Assembly: GCF_020524885.1 (NCBI RefSeq)
Contig: NZ_JAIVKJ010000001.1
Location: 682,001-746,000 of the forward strand
DNA length: 64,000 nucleotides
From: Microbulbifer elongatus
Lineage (GTDB): Bacteria; Pseudomonadota; Gammaproteobacteria; Pseudomonadales; Cellvibrionaceae
Reading direction: 5' to 3'
Numbering within the stretch: position 1 is the first letter of the stretch; each line of letters starts with the position of its first letter. The notes below the pieces were generated by a model. It worked only from the letters and a program-made list of their open reading frames with translations, did not search any database and was not told the DNA's origin. The translations under genes were made by a program, and so were the position numbers. Positions 39,652-48,604 of this stretch are shown piece after piece.

Positions 39652-39679
39652 AAAAAAGGGCCCCGCGGGGCCCTTTTTT
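39652..39679. terminator. Bidirectional intrinsic terminator
   Basis: GGGCCCCGCGGGGCCC (39658-39673), fully self-complementary, is preceded by AAAAAA and followed by TTTTTT, so it works on both strands. It separates the DUF1820 gene (plus) from the M9-like protease (minus), which converge here. Confidence 0.92.
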
Positions 39680-39719
39680 GTTTGTCCTGGACTGTAACGG
39701 GATCCAGAACCCAGTACTG

Positions 39720-40664
39720 CTACTTATCCCTTCCTTTCCCGCGTTTCTTCTCTTCTGCCATGGAATGCCGCTGCAGCATTTGCTCCTTCTTACTGTCTTT
39801 GGGCTTGCCCCTTGCCCCGCTATTAATCAGGCCGTCCAACCAGTTCTGGTACTCTGCTTCATAATTATTTTCCCAGTTGTTCAGATAGGCGGTATAGCTC
39901 GCAAAGTCGTTGCTCTTGAGCGTATTGGTCATCGCGATGACTTCATCGTAGTGGCGCTCGAACAGGAAGCGGATGGCGAGGTAGCTCCATCGATACACCT
40001 GGTCGGTTTTGTCGCGGTATGTTGTGTCGAACACGGACGCCAGGCTGGGCTTGCGGTGCCGTGGCTTGTGGTCCCGCGCTACCTGTATTGCCTCCGGGTT
40101 GTCATTGCCGAGGGACAGGTATTCGGCGAGTCCCTCGGACCACCAGACCATATTGCCCGGGTAGTGATTGAAGCCACCGTACGCCACAAAGCGCCCGTCC
40201 AGATAGTGCACATATTCGTGCTCCAGGTTCCAGATTGAAAACTCAGGGCGCAGCCAGGAGGCTTCGTGGGCATAGAAGCTGGCCTGGTTGCCGGGAATGG
40301 ATGGCGAGCCCTCAATATAAATACCGCCATTGTTGGTGTTGATGCCAAAAAGGTCGTACCCGTAGGTGTCGTACTGGCTGTAATCGTCAAATACCACCAC
40401 CCGCAAGTCGGCGTTGTAATCATCCGGTACAGGGGTCTGATTGGTCTGCAGTCGCTGGTGGAAGAGCGCTTCTTCCGCTGCCAGATCCGCGCAGGAGGCG
40501 TTCAGCTGGCTGTCGGTCATATCCTGGGCGCGGATTTTAAGGGTGCTGCTACAGCTGTGCTGGGTCGGCAATACCTGGTCGATATCGGCAGCGGAAACTT
40601 GTGCAGAGGTGGCGAGCGTGAGTGCACAAAATGCAGTCAGGAGGATCCTTCGAGAGTGGGGCAT
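39720..40664 (-). CDS. Compact M9-type collagenase-like metalloprotease
   Basis: A 314-residue exported protease. A signal peptide of about 25 residues (RRILLTAFCALTLATSAQVSAA) is followed by the gluzincin motif HEYVHYLDGR (His149, Glu150, His153) and SEGLAEYLSLG, whose Glu177 or Glu181 would be the third zinc ligand. The pattern matches peptidase family M9 (microbial collagenase). Vibrio and Clostridium enzymes are 700-1100 residues with an activator domain and PKD/collagen-binding repeats; this one is a bare catalytic half. ATG 40664 begins the signal peptide. A substrate other than collagen, such as a cell-surface protein, is possible. Confidence 0.78.
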   Translation of the reverse strand: MPHSRRILLTAFCALTLATSAQVSAADIDQVLPTQHSCSSTLKIRAQDMTDSQLNASCADLAAEEALFHQRLQTNQTPVPDDYNADLRVVVFDDYSQYDTYGYDLFGINTNNGGIYIEGSPSIPGNQASFYAHEASWLRPEFSIWNLEHEYVHYLDGRFVAYGGFNHYPGNMVWWSEGLAEYLSLGNDNPEAIQVARDHKPRHRKPSLASVFDTTYRDKTDQVYRWSYLAIRFLFERHYDEVIAMTNTLKSNDFASYTAYLNNWENNYEAEYQNWLDGLINSGARGKPKDSKKEQMLQRHSMAEEKKRGKGRDK

Positions 40665-40809
40665 GGTCGTTTTCCTATTGTTATCGTTTATTCGCTGGAA
40701 GGGCCGGTAGTGGCGCGAGTTTAGTGCCTTGTTTGTTATTGCGTACCAAGGCATTTAAATCTTAGGTCTAGTATTACTTTGAGTGCAATGTATTTTTGGT
40801 GGGTTTGGC

Positions 40810-41037
40810 GTGAATTACTTCAAGGATTGGCGGAGAAAGTTACTGAAAATCACGTTTTGGCAGGAGCGGGTGAAATTCTGGCGTCAGCTTTCACGCGAGG
40901 ATAACGCTTCGTCGCATCGACAACACACGGGCTGGCGGCCGGCTATTCTCAAGAAAGGGTTTCTCAAATACTGGACTGAACTCTATCTGGCAACTTGCGC
41001 GCCAGAGAGTGAGAGAAACGCCAAACCTAAAATGTAG
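40810..41037 (+). CDS. Doubtful small basic open reading frame
   Basis: A frame of 75 codons from GTG 40810, rich in Lys, Arg and Trp (KDWRRKLLKITFW, FWRQLSREDN), ending 22 bases before the four-helix membrane gene on the same strand. There is no good ribosome site. FWRQLSREDN resembles SWRRLSREDK near the start of the vWA-like protein two genes on, which is the only reason to suspect it is real. It would be cytosolic. Confidence 0.22.
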   Translation: MNYFKDWRRKLLKITFWQERVKFWRQLSREDNASSHRQHTGWRPAILKKGFLKYWTELYLATCAPESERNAKPKM

Positions 41038-41058
41038 TGGAAGTTTTTAGGTGACAGC

Positions 41059-42432
41059 ATGACATCAATACCGGCCACCAAAGCCGCCATCTCTGCCCTC
41101 AAGATCGAGCAGCGCGTCGAGCGCGATGTGAAAGCGGGCATCCCCGAGGTCGATCGCCGCAACCATACCGAAAGCGAAGAGAGCATGCGCTCTTACGTGG
41201 TGCGGGAAATCATCGGCCGGGTACATGAAAACCGCCAGAACGAACTGGACAAAGAACTGGCGGATCGCAGTGACGTGGATATCCGCCAGCTGCATCAGGA
41301 AATGAAAAATACCGAATCGCTGGTGGAGAAATCCATTGCCGGGCGTCTTGCCAACCTGGTGGGCGGCTTGAAGCAGCGGGCACAGGAATATTCCGCCCTG
41401 CGTATGGACCTGGAAATGTTCCGCCAGCGCAACGGACTTACCCGCGAGGCGGTGTACCGCGAGTCGAAGCTACTGCACTTTTCCGTGATCTTTTTTATCG
41501 TGATTGTGGAAACCGTGTTGAACGCCTTTTTTCTGTCGAAAGGCAGTGACCTGGGGCTGGTAGGCGGATTTTTCCAAGCCTTTATTATCTCGATGATCAA
41601 TTTGGGATTTGCGGCGTTTCTGGCATTTTCTCTACGGCAAAGTTTCCATCAGAATATTTTCAGGAAGATACTGTCAGGGACTCTTTTCCTGATGTTGCTG
41701 GCAACCGCCGTGGTATTTGTGCTCGGCGTCGGTCACTACCGCGAAGCCCTGGAAGCCAATCCCTTTACTGCATCGCAAATGGCGATGACCACCTTGCAGG
41801 CGCAGCCGCTTGGGATTCAGGACTTCAATTCCTGGATTATGGTAGTTGTCAGCGGTATTGCGCTGATCCTGCTTGCGGCCAAATTTTTTGTGGTGGATGA
41901 CCGCTACCCCGGATACACCGCGATCACTCGGCGGGTGAAGCAGTATCACAAGGCGTGGCGAGAGGCCCACGAGGACGCCATCGAAAGTGTCAGCGAACTG
42001 GCGGAAGATCTTCAGGAAACCATTTCTGATACAGAGAAAACTATCCGTGCCCAGTTTATCCAGTTCAAGGCAAGTATCGAGCGCAGTGAGGAAATCCATC
42101 GCCATTATCACGAGGATATTATCAAGGCGCAGGGTTTACTGGATGAACTGGTGCGCTACTACCAGTCGTATTCCGCGCGCATGATGAATCGACGCTCGGC
42201 ATATTTTGGTGAGCTGCTGCGGTTCGAACTGGACAAACTGCCGTGCCTGAATACTACCGGGCTGGAGCAGCACAAACGTGACCTCGACACCTTTGAAACA
42301 GTGATGGAAGAGTTGGACCAGACCTACAGCGATGCTGTAGGCATCGTGAATCAGCGCTGTGAATCGATCCAGGCCTCCCTGGCTGAACTGGTGGACAGGC
42401 TGGAGCTAGAGCACGGCCTGCGGAGAGCGTGA
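41059..42432 (+). CDS. Four-TM coiled-coil membrane protein of unknown function
   Basis: A 457-residue protein I do not recognise. Residues 1-130 are charged and helical (coiled-coil-prone), followed by four membrane helices at about 138-159, 168-192, 204-224 and 258-278. A C-terminal helical cytoplasmic region from about 285 to 457 contains further heptad-like stretches (EDLQETISDTEKTIRAQFIQ, DTFETVMEELDQTYSD). No enzymatic motif is seen. Its stop overlaps the next start as TGATG, so it is translated together with the vWA-like protein. The layout suggests a membrane scaffold with large cytosolic stalks. ATG 41059 has AGGTGACAGC upstream. Confidence 0.78.
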   Translation: MTSIPATKAAISALKIEQRVERDVKAGIPEVDRRNHTESEESMRSYVVREIIGRVHENRQNELDKELADRSDVDIRQLHQEMKNTESLVEKSIAGRLANLVGGLKQRAQEYSALRMDLEMFRQRNGLTREAVYRESKLLHFSVIFFIVIVETVLNAFFLSKGSDLGLVGGFFQAFIISMINLGFAAFLAFSLRQSFHQNIFRKILSGTLFLMLLATAVVFVLGVGHYREALEANPFTASQMAMTTLQAQPLGIQDFNSWIMVVVSGIALILLAAKFFVVDDRYPGYTAITRRVKQYHKAWREAHEDAIESVSELAEDLQETISDTEKTIRAQFIQFKASIERSEEIHRHYHEDIIKAQGLLDELVRYYQSYSARMMNRRSAYFGELLRFELDKLPCLNTTGLEQHKRDLDTFETVMEELDQTYSDAVGIVNQRCESIQASLAELVDRLELEHGLRRA

Positions 42433-43259
42433 TGGGCGGGATCCTTCGTCGCCGCCCCCGGCGATTACCTCGACGTGCGCGTTCCTGGAGGCGCTTATCC
42501 CGGGAGGACAAGCGGGGCACCCTGATCTTCGCCCTGGGTGCGATGATCCTGATCGCGCTGGTGGTGTCGGCTCTGCAAGTGGTGCGCTCTCCGGCGCGGG
42601 ACTTCGACAAGGTAACTCTGTGCAATCCACATTTACCCCGTTTCGCGCAGCATCTGGTGGTCATCGATGCCTCCGATACCCTTTCGGCTTACCAGATCCG
42701 ATTTCTTAAAACACACTTGTCAGGACTGTTGGAGTCCGCCGCGGTAAATGACCGGTTCTCCATTTTCGTATTGGACGATCACTACAACGGGCTTTCTGAG
42801 CCCGTGATCAATCTGTGCAAACCCCACTCCGGCGAAGATGTCAGCGCTCTCACCGCAAACCAGCAGTTTGTGCAGGCGTTGTACAGGCAGCGCTTCGAGC
42901 AGCCCCTGGACCACGCCATCGGTCGCGCGGTATCGGGTGGTGAGCAGCCGGTGTCTCCCATTTATGAAGCGCTATCTGACGTGGTGGCGCTCAATCACCT
43001 GGATCCGGCGGCGGAGAATGTGTACCTCACCATCGTTAGTGACATGATCCAGAACTCTCGCGCCGGCTCGGTATTCAAGCGCGGTTCCGCGGCGATCGAC
43101 CAGTTGCCGCTGATCGATTTGCGCCGGGCGAGAACCCGGGTCTACTGGCTGGACCGCGCGAAGTACCAGCGCTACCAGACAGCGGAGCTGGAGGCCAGCT
43201 GGCAGGACTATCTGGGGAGCGTTTCCCGACTTGAAGAGATACAGCGGGTCAGAGATTAG
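42432..43259 (+). CDS. Single-pass membrane protein with vWA-like domain
   Basis: A 275-residue protein: an Arg-rich N-terminus (about 27 residues), one membrane helix at about 29-48, then a vWA/Rossmann-like domain starting HLVVIDASDTLSAYQ. DASDT resembles the first metal-ion-dependent adhesion motif (DxSxS/T), and FSIFVLDD plus ENVYLTIVSDMIQNS fit later strands; the later MIDAS residues are not certain. It starts inside the stop of the upstream membrane protein (TGATG; a GTG three bases earlier is also possible), so the two form one unit. Function unknown; a ligand- or protein-binding partner of the four-TM protein is inferred. Confidence 0.75.
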   Translation: MGGILRRRPRRLPRRARSWRRLSREDKRGTLIFALGAMILIALVVSALQVVRSPARDFDKVTLCNPHLPRFAQHLVVIDASDTLSAYQIRFLKTHLSGLLESAAVNDRFSIFVLDDHYNGLSEPVINLCKPHSGEDVSALTANQQFVQALYRQRFEQPLDHAIGRAVSGGEQPVSPIYEALSDVVALNHLDPAAENVYLTIVSDMIQNSRAGSVFKRGSAAIDQLPLIDLRRARTRVYWLDRAKYQRYQTAELEASWQDYLGSVSRLEEIQRVRD

Positions 43260-43414
43260 AAACCGATTCCTCAAAATCCCTCTTTTTGTTACTGAAGTCC
43301 CTCTCTTTGCCCACTTGCAACAGAAGCTTCAAAAAACAGCCGTCGGTTTGTAAGAAAACTCGAGCAAAGTTGCATTCCATCTGATGTGTTCCTAACCAAA
43401 GATGGGACTTGCCA

Positions 43415-44236
43415 ATGAGTAATCGATATCGCGCACTGTGGGTTTCCGATGTTCACCTGGGCAGTCGGGACAGCGAGCCGCAACGGCTTGCGGATTTCCT
43501 CGCACAGAATACGGCGGACACGGTGTATCTGGTGGGCGATATCTTCGATATGAAGGCCATGTCCCAAGGCAAGGGCAGCTGGTGCCACGCTTCCAGCCTG
43601 CTTTTGGAAATGCTCTCCGACCTGAGCACTCGGGTACCGGAAATCATCTATGTGCCAGGTAATCACGATGCGCCTATGCGCAGCTGGGCGGGCAAACGCC
43701 TGGGCAACATCCGCGTGGAGCGCGAATGGATCCACACTGCGGTCGATGGCAAACGCTACTGGGTGACCCACGGCGACCAGTTCGAACACCATATCGATAT
43801 CAATCCCGTCAGCTATCACATTGGCGATCACAGTTACTACCTGATGTTGCGCTTTAATCGCTGGATCAACTATTGGCGCAGCCGCTTTGACAAGCCCTGG
43901 TGGTCCCTGGCCAACCACGTCAAAAACCGTGTAAACGCCGCGCGCAAAATGATGAACAAGTTTGAGGAAGTGGCCATCCGTGAGACCGGTCGTCGCGGTT
44001 TTGATGGTGTGATCTGTGGGCATATTCACCGCGCGGGTATTCGTCATAGTGCCGTCGAGGTTGGAGTTACCGGCAAAGGTACGGACAAAAAGAGTGCGGT
44101 TACCTACGCCAACTGTGGTGACTGGGTGGATTCCATGACCGCCATCGTCGAGGGGAGGAATGGCGCCTTGGATGTTTTGCACTGGCACCGTACACCCCGG
44201 ATCGCTCGCATAATGACTGAGGCCGTCGCCGCATGA
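43415..44236 (+). CDS. LpxH-like UDP-2,3-diacylglucosamine diphosphatase / metallophosphoesterase
   Basis: A 273-residue calcineurin-like phosphoesterase. The metal motifs are all there: VSDVHLGSRD, GDIFD, PGNHDAP, THGDQFEH and GHIHRAGIRH. Sequence around the metal site resembles LpxH-like enzymes that cleave UDP-2,3-diacylglucosamine, but GDIFDMKAM and the basic central region make it a divergent relative, and another LpxH probably exists elsewhere. ATG 43415 is in frame after a TTG at 43409. It overlaps the OlsF-like gene by four bases (ATGA), pointing to a role in a lipid pathway. Confidence 0.82.
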   Translation: MSNRYRALWVSDVHLGSRDSEPQRLADFLAQNTADTVYLVGDIFDMKAMSQGKGSWCHASSLLLEMLSDLSTRVPEIIYVPGNHDAPMRSWAGKRLGNIRVEREWIHTAVDGKRYWVTHGDQFEHHIDINPVSYHIGDHSYYLMLRFNRWINYWRSRFDKPWWSLANHVKNRVNAARKMMNKFEEVAIRETGRRGFDGVICGHIHRAGIRHSAVEVGVTGKGTDKKSAVTYANCGDWVDSMTAIVEGRNGALDVLHWHRTPRIARIMTEAVAA

Positions 44237-45909
44237 TTCAGCTTGAAAACCTGCTGCAAAAATATCCCTGGTACAGTGCCGCGCCGACAAGTCCCGCGCG
44301 CCGGCTGGTGTCTGCCACCGTAAAGAAAATCTGCTGCGAGCAACAACTGCAGCAGTTTGGTCGTGAATTCCCCCACCTGGGCGGCATCGACTTTATTCGC
44401 CAGGTATTCCGCTCTTTTGACTTCCGCTACGACGTGACCCCCGCGGAGCTGGAGCGTATCCCAGCCCAGGGGCCGCTGGTGATCGTTTCCAATCACCCAC
44501 TGGGCAGTCTCGATGGTCTGGCACTGATCGACCTGGTAGCGCGTGTGCGCAAGGATGTGCGGGCAGTGGCCAGCCAGTTGTTGTGGAATATCGAGCCGCT
44601 GCGCAGTTATCTGTTGCCGGTCGATAATTTCAAAGGCCACACCCGACGCGAGGATGTGGAAGGGATCTACAGCCATCTGCATGCCGGAGGAGCCATTATC
44701 GTATTTCCAGCGGGCGAGGTTTCTCGCCTGACACCGCAAGGGGTGCGCGATGGTCGCTGGAATCCGGGCTTTATCCGCTTCGCCGACAAGACCAATGCGC
44801 CGATTCTGCCAATGCAAGTTCGCGGCAGAAATTCCCTGTGGTGGTATGGATTGTCCATGGTCAACAAGCCGCTCTCTACCCTGTGGCTGGTGCGCGAGAT
44901 GTTCAAGCAGGTGCGCAAGGGGATCGATATCCGCATTGGTTCTCCGGTGCCCCCGGAGCACTACCGCGACTGGCCGATGGCTCCGCGGGCGCAGGCGAAG
45001 CTGTGGAAAAAGCAGGTGTACCGCCTGCATAAGAACCCCCAGAGCCTTGCACCGGAACCCATTGCCGGAGCGGAAGCCAGCGCCGATGTGGCGAAGGTGC
45101 TGGGCGATTGTGAAACTCTGGTTGTCCAGGGCGAGTTTGAAGTGAAGCTCTACCGCCAGCGCGCCGACTGCCCGGCGATGCGTGAATTGTCCCGCCTGCG
45201 CGAGATCGCCTTCCGAGCAGTGGGTGAAGGCACCGGCAACAGTCGTGACTGGGATGCCTTCGATGCCTATTACGATCACCTGTTACTGTGGGATACCGAG
45301 CAACGGCGAATCGCCGGCGCCTATCGCCTTGTGAACACCGATGGTCTGGCCGCAGACAAAATTTACAGTACGACCCTGTTCAACTATTCCGGCTCGCCGG
45401 AGGAGTGCCTGCCGCGCTCCGCGGAACTGGGCCGAAGCTTCCTGATGCCGGACTACTGGCGCAGTCGTGGCCTGGACTTGCTGTGGTGTGGTATCGGCCA
45501 GTGGATCCAGCGCAACGAGCGTCGTTTTTTGTTTGGCCCGGTGTCTATGCCCGGCAATTTCTCCCGTCGCGCCAAGTCCGCCATCGTGCGTTATTTCCTG
45601 CACCACTTTGCCACCGAAAAGCCCATGGGCAATGCGCGCCTTCCCTTCGAGGAAACCCGGGCTGATTTGCCAGATCTCAGTGGCGATGCCTATCAGGATA
45701 TGCTGCAGTTGAAACAGCTTTTGAAAGAAGAGGGGGTGGTACTGCCACCACTTTTCAAAAAATACGCCGCCGTCACCGTACCCGGCGGTACCAGCTTTCA
45801 CGCCTTCAATATCGACCCGGACTTCTGTGATTCGGTTGACGGGCTGGTTGTGGTGGATCTGGAGAAAATGGATCCGAAGTTTGCCAGGCGGTATTTGGCT
45901 CACAGGTGA
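44233..45909 (+). CDS. olsF: OlsF-like bifunctional ornithine-lipid acyltransferase
   Basis: A 558-residue, two-domain protein. Residues about 60-280 are a PlsC-type acyltransferase (SNHPLGSLDG, with IVFPAGEVSRL as the acceptor loop); residues about 295-558 are a GNAT/hemolysin-type acyltransferase (RLREIAFRAVGEGTG, SAELGRSFLMPDYWRSRGLDLLW, GPVSMPGNF) like OlsB. OlsF of Serratia has this arrangement: the C-terminal part acylates ornithine on nitrogen and the N-terminal part adds the second acyl chain. Ornithine-type lipids are made under phosphate limitation in many bacteria. The amino acid used here is not certain. It overlaps the LpxH-like gene by ATGA. Confidence 0.75.
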   Translation: MIQLENLLQKYPWYSAAPTSPARRLVSATVKKICCEQQLQQFGREFPHLGGIDFIRQVFRSFDFRYDVTPAELERIPAQGPLVIVSNHPLGSLDGLALIDLVARVRKDVRAVASQLLWNIEPLRSYLLPVDNFKGHTRREDVEGIYSHLHAGGAIIVFPAGEVSRLTPQGVRDGRWNPGFIRFADKTNAPILPMQVRGRNSLWWYGLSMVNKPLSTLWLVREMFKQVRKGIDIRIGSPVPPEHYRDWPMAPRAQAKLWKKQVYRLHKNPQSLAPEPIAGAEASADVAKVLGDCETLVVQGEFEVKLYRQRADCPAMRELSRLREIAFRAVGEGTGNSRDWDAFDAYYDHLLLWDTEQRRIAGAYRLVNTDGLAADKIYSTTLFNYSGSPEECLPRSAELGRSFLMPDYWRSRGLDLLWCGIGQWIQRNERRFLFGPVSMPGNFSRRAKSAIVRYFLHHFATEKPMGNARLPFEETRADLPDLSGDAYQDMLQLKQLLKEEGVVLPPLFKKYAAVTVPGGTSFHAFNIDPDFCDSVDGLVVVDLEKMDPKFARRYLAHR

Positions 45910-46005
45910 TGTCGCCGGTTGATCCGGCGCCAGATTCCCTTTGCCGCCTGTTCATTCTGTTACGCTTGTATTTCCTTTCCCTCTTTCGCACCCAGGATAA
46001 CGGAT

Positions 46006-47466
46006 ATGGACAAGCGGTTGTCGAAGGGAGTACTCGCAGGCCTGTTGCTGGTGGTGGCGCAGGTTTTTTCTGTTTTCTGTTTGGCACAAGCGGTCGAAGA
46101 ACCTGAAGCAAAGGAGGGCGATGGTAAACCGCGCCCGCATATTGCCGAGCTGTCGATTGATGGCCCCATAGGTCCCGCCACCACCGATTACCTGATTCGC
46201 ACCAGCAAAACCGCGCGTGAGCGGGGTGCACGTCTGTTCATAATCAACATGGATACGCCCGGCGGCCTTGACGCCGCGACCCGCGACATCATCCAGCATA
46301 TTCTTGCCTCCGAGATCCCCTACGTAACCTACGTCACACCCGCCGGCGCGCGTGCTGCAAGTGCCGGCACCTATATTCTTTACGCCAGTCATGTGGCCGC
46401 GATGACACCGTCGACTACGCTCGGTGCGGCTACGCCGGTTCAGATCGGTGGTATGCCCGGACAGCAGGAACCACCTGGGTCCGAGAAGCCGGCGCCGCGC
46501 AACGATGCCGAAGAAAAGCAGCACGGTGATGAAAAGGACGGAAATGATAAAGATGCATCGGCGGAGCCTGCCGGAAAATCCGGGTCGGCGATGGAGCGCA
46601 AGGTGATTAACGATTCCGTCGCCTATATCCGTGGCCTGGCGAAACGGCATGGACGCAATGCGGACTGGGCAGAAAAAGCGGTGCGTGATGCGGCGACGCT
46701 CACCGCCCGGGAGGCGCTGGAAGAAAACGTGATCGACCTGGTGGCGGATGATCGCGGGCAATTGCTCGCGCAGTTGCCGGGGCGCGAAGTATTGCTGGCG
46801 GGTGGTGCCAAGAAAATTACAGCAGAAATTGCCGAACTACCGGTCGAGACCTATGCGCCAGACTGGCGCAATGAACTGCTCTCCTTGATTACCAACCCCC
46901 AGGTCGCGTACATCCTCCTGCTTGTTGGTATCTATGGCCTGATCTTCGAGGGTTACAGCCCCGGTGCCATAGTCCCCGGTGTGGTGGGTATCATCTGTCT
47001 GCTGCTCGCGTTCTACGCGCTGCAGGTAATGCCGATCAACTACGCCGGGTTGGCCTTGATTATTGTCGGTGCGCTGTTGATTGCGGCGGAACTGTTTGTG
47101 CCGAGTTTCGGTGCCCTCGGTATTGGTGGCGTTGTCGCGCTGGTCATCGGCTCGGTGATGCTGATTGACAGCGATGTGCCCGGAATGCGGGTGTCGAGGG
47201 GATTGATTGGCGGCATTGCCGGTGTCAATGGTTTGGCCTTGCTGGGGTTTTTGTATGCGGTGGGGCACGTATTACGCAAGCCGAAAGTGGCGGCCAACCA
47301 GGCGATGGTTGGTCGCACCGCGGTAGTTTCCGAAGTGGAACCTGTGCTGCTGGTGAAAGTCGACGGAGAAATCTGGCGCGCTGAATGCGACAACCTGCTG
47401 ACCGAGGGGCAGTTGGTGCAGGTTACCGGGGAGCAGGGGTTAACGTTACAGGTACAACCAGAATAG
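46006..47466 (+). CDS. NfeD-family ClpP-class membrane serine protease
   Basis: A 486-residue NfeD1b protein. The signal segment [25 protein letters not shown] leads to a periplasmic ClpP-class protease domain: [16 protein letters not shown], then [11 protein letters not shown], where the Ser of the SAG is the probable nucleophile. An acidic, Lys/Glu-rich insertion of about 50 residues follows. Four or five C-terminal membrane helices and an OB-fold end the protein. It probably cleaves the C-terminus of the SPFH partner encoded 20 bases downstream. ATG 46006 is chosen as the start of the signal peptide. Confidence 0.9.
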   Translation: MDKRLSKGVLAGLLLVVAQVFSVFCLAQAVEEPEAKEGDGKPRPHIAELSIDGPIGPATTDYLIRTSKTARERGARLFIINMDTPGGLDAATRDIIQHILASEIPYVTYVTPAGARAASAGTYILYASHVAAMTPSTTLGAATPVQIGGMPGQQEPPGSEKPAPRNDAEEKQHGDEKDGNDKDASAEPAGKSGSAMERKVINDSVAYIRGLAKRHGRNADWAEKAVRDAATLTAREALEENVIDLVADDRGQLLAQLPGREVLLAGGAKKITAEIAELPVETYAPDWRNELLSLITNPQVAYILLLVGIYGLIFEGYSPGAIVPGVVGIICLLLAFYALQVMPINYAGLALIIVGALLIAAELFVPSFGALGIGGVVALVIGSVMLIDSDVPGMRVSRGLIGGIAGVNGLALLGFLYAVGHVLRKPKVAANQAMVGRTAVVSEVEPVLLVKVDGEIWRAECDNLLTEGQLVQVTGEQGLTLQVQPE

Positions 47467-47486
47467 GGATTAACTGGAGCAAGTTT

Positions 47487-48257
47487 ATGGTCAGCTATTT
47501 TGCGAGTCTTTTGATACTGGCGGTCGTATTTCTGGTGATGTATGCGATCCGGATTCTGCGCGAGTATGAGCGCGCAGTGGTATTTTTTCTGGGGCGCTTC
47601 CAGTCGGTAAAGGGCCCGGGCCTGATTATCATCATTCCGATGATTCAGACGATGGAGCGGGTGGACCTGCGGGTGGTGGTGATGGATGTCCCCACCCAGG
47701 ACGTAATCAGCCGTGACAACGTTTCAGTGAAAGTAAATGCGGTGGTGTATTACCGGGTAATCGATCCGCAGTCCGCGATCATCAATGTGGAAAACTACCA
47801 CGAGGCAGTCAGCCAGCTTTCCCAGACCACGCTGCGTTCGGTATTGGGTAAACATGAGCTGGACGAAATGCTTTCCGAGCGAGATAAGCTCAATGTAGAT
47901 ATCCAGAAAATCCTCGATGAGCAGACCGATGCCTGGGGTGTGAAAGTCACCAATGTGGAGATTAAGCATATTGATCTGGACGAAAGCATGATCCGCGCGA
48001 TTGCCCGTCAGGCAGAGGCAGAACGTTCGCGTCGGGCGAAGGTGATTCATGCTGAGGGTGAAGCGCAGGCGGCGGTCAAACTGACCGAGGCTGCGGATCA
48101 GCTTTCCAAGAATTCAAATGCGATTACGCTGCGCTATATGCAGACGCTGATTGACATTGCCGGAGAGCAGAACTCTACGATTGTATTCCCGTTGCCGATG
48201 GATTTGATTAAGCCACTATTGGATCAGGGGGTAAAGAGCAGTGGCTCCACTAGTTAA
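47487..48257 (+). CDS. Slipin/stomatin SPFH membrane protein
   Basis: A 256-residue slipin: N-terminal helix [23 protein letters not shown] domain from [13 protein letters not shown] to the coiled coil [21 protein letters not shown], and a hydrophobic C-terminus ([16 protein letters not shown]) that the NfeD protease may cleave. [40 protein letters not shown] is diagnostic of prokaryotic slipins. The start is ATG 47487; the frame upstream overlaps the NfeD gene without a site. It forms a two-gene unit with NfeD. Palindromic repeats C and D lie just downstream. Confidence 0.92.
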   Translation: MVSYFASLLILAVVFLVMYAIRILREYERAVVFFLGRFQSVKGPGLIIIIPMIQTMERVDLRVVVMDVPTQDVISRDNVSVKVNAVVYYRVIDPQSAIINVENYHEAVSQLSQTTLRSVLGKHELDEMLSERDKLNVDIQKILDEQTDAWGVKVTNVEIKHIDLDESMIRAIARQAEAERSRRAKVIHAEGEAQAAVKLTEAADQLSKNSNAITLRYMQTLIDIAGEQNSTIVFPLPMDLIKPLLDQGVKSSGSTS

Positions 48258-48261
48258 TTAA

Positions 48262-48377
48262 GTGGCGGTAGAGCACCGGGTGCGGGTTTTCAGGACCACT
48301 GTGAACCCATCCCTGGGCGTTGCGGCGCAAACATACTGTTTGCGACGCTCCTGAAAACCCGCTCCCGGCACTCTACC
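48262..48377 (+). repeat. Nested palindromic repeat, copy C
   Basis: A 116-bp element beginning four bases after the slipin stop. GTGGCGG is at 48262; outer arms 48267-48295 and 48349-48377 pair over 29 bp. The linker has GTGAACCCATCCCTG, and the inner hairpin CGCAAAC/GTTTGCG is at 48326-48344. It could act as the transcript end for slipin. Confidence 0.87.
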
Positions 48378-48453
48378 TTCAAGTTGAAGTGGTTTCCGGT
48401 ATCCAAGCTGAAGAGTAACGTCTTTTGGGGCAGTGCTTTGGGCGTGAAGCGTA

Positions 48454-48570
48454 GGCAAAGTGCTGGGTATCTGTTTTCAAAAGCGTCGGCAACAGGGATG
48501 TTGCCGACGCAGCGTACAGGGATGTATTCACAGCGGTTTTGAAAACAGATACCCAGTGATTTGCCGCCAC
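48454..48570 (-). repeat. Nested palindromic repeat, copy D (inverted)
   Basis: A 117-bp element in opposite orientation to copy C, 76 bases away. Its GTGGCGG end reads leftward from 48570. Outer arms 48454-48482 and 48537-48565 pair over 29 bp (the inner 20 perfectly: CTGGGTATCTGTTTTCAAAA with its complement); the inner hairpin is GCGTCGGCAAC/GTTGCCGACGC (48483-48510). The 26-base linker is identical to that of copy A, 21 kb away. It ends 34 bases before the pgi stop. Confidence 0.88.
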
Positions 48571-48604
48571 CGGGATACCTTAGTGAATACCACAAAACCC
48601 GCAA

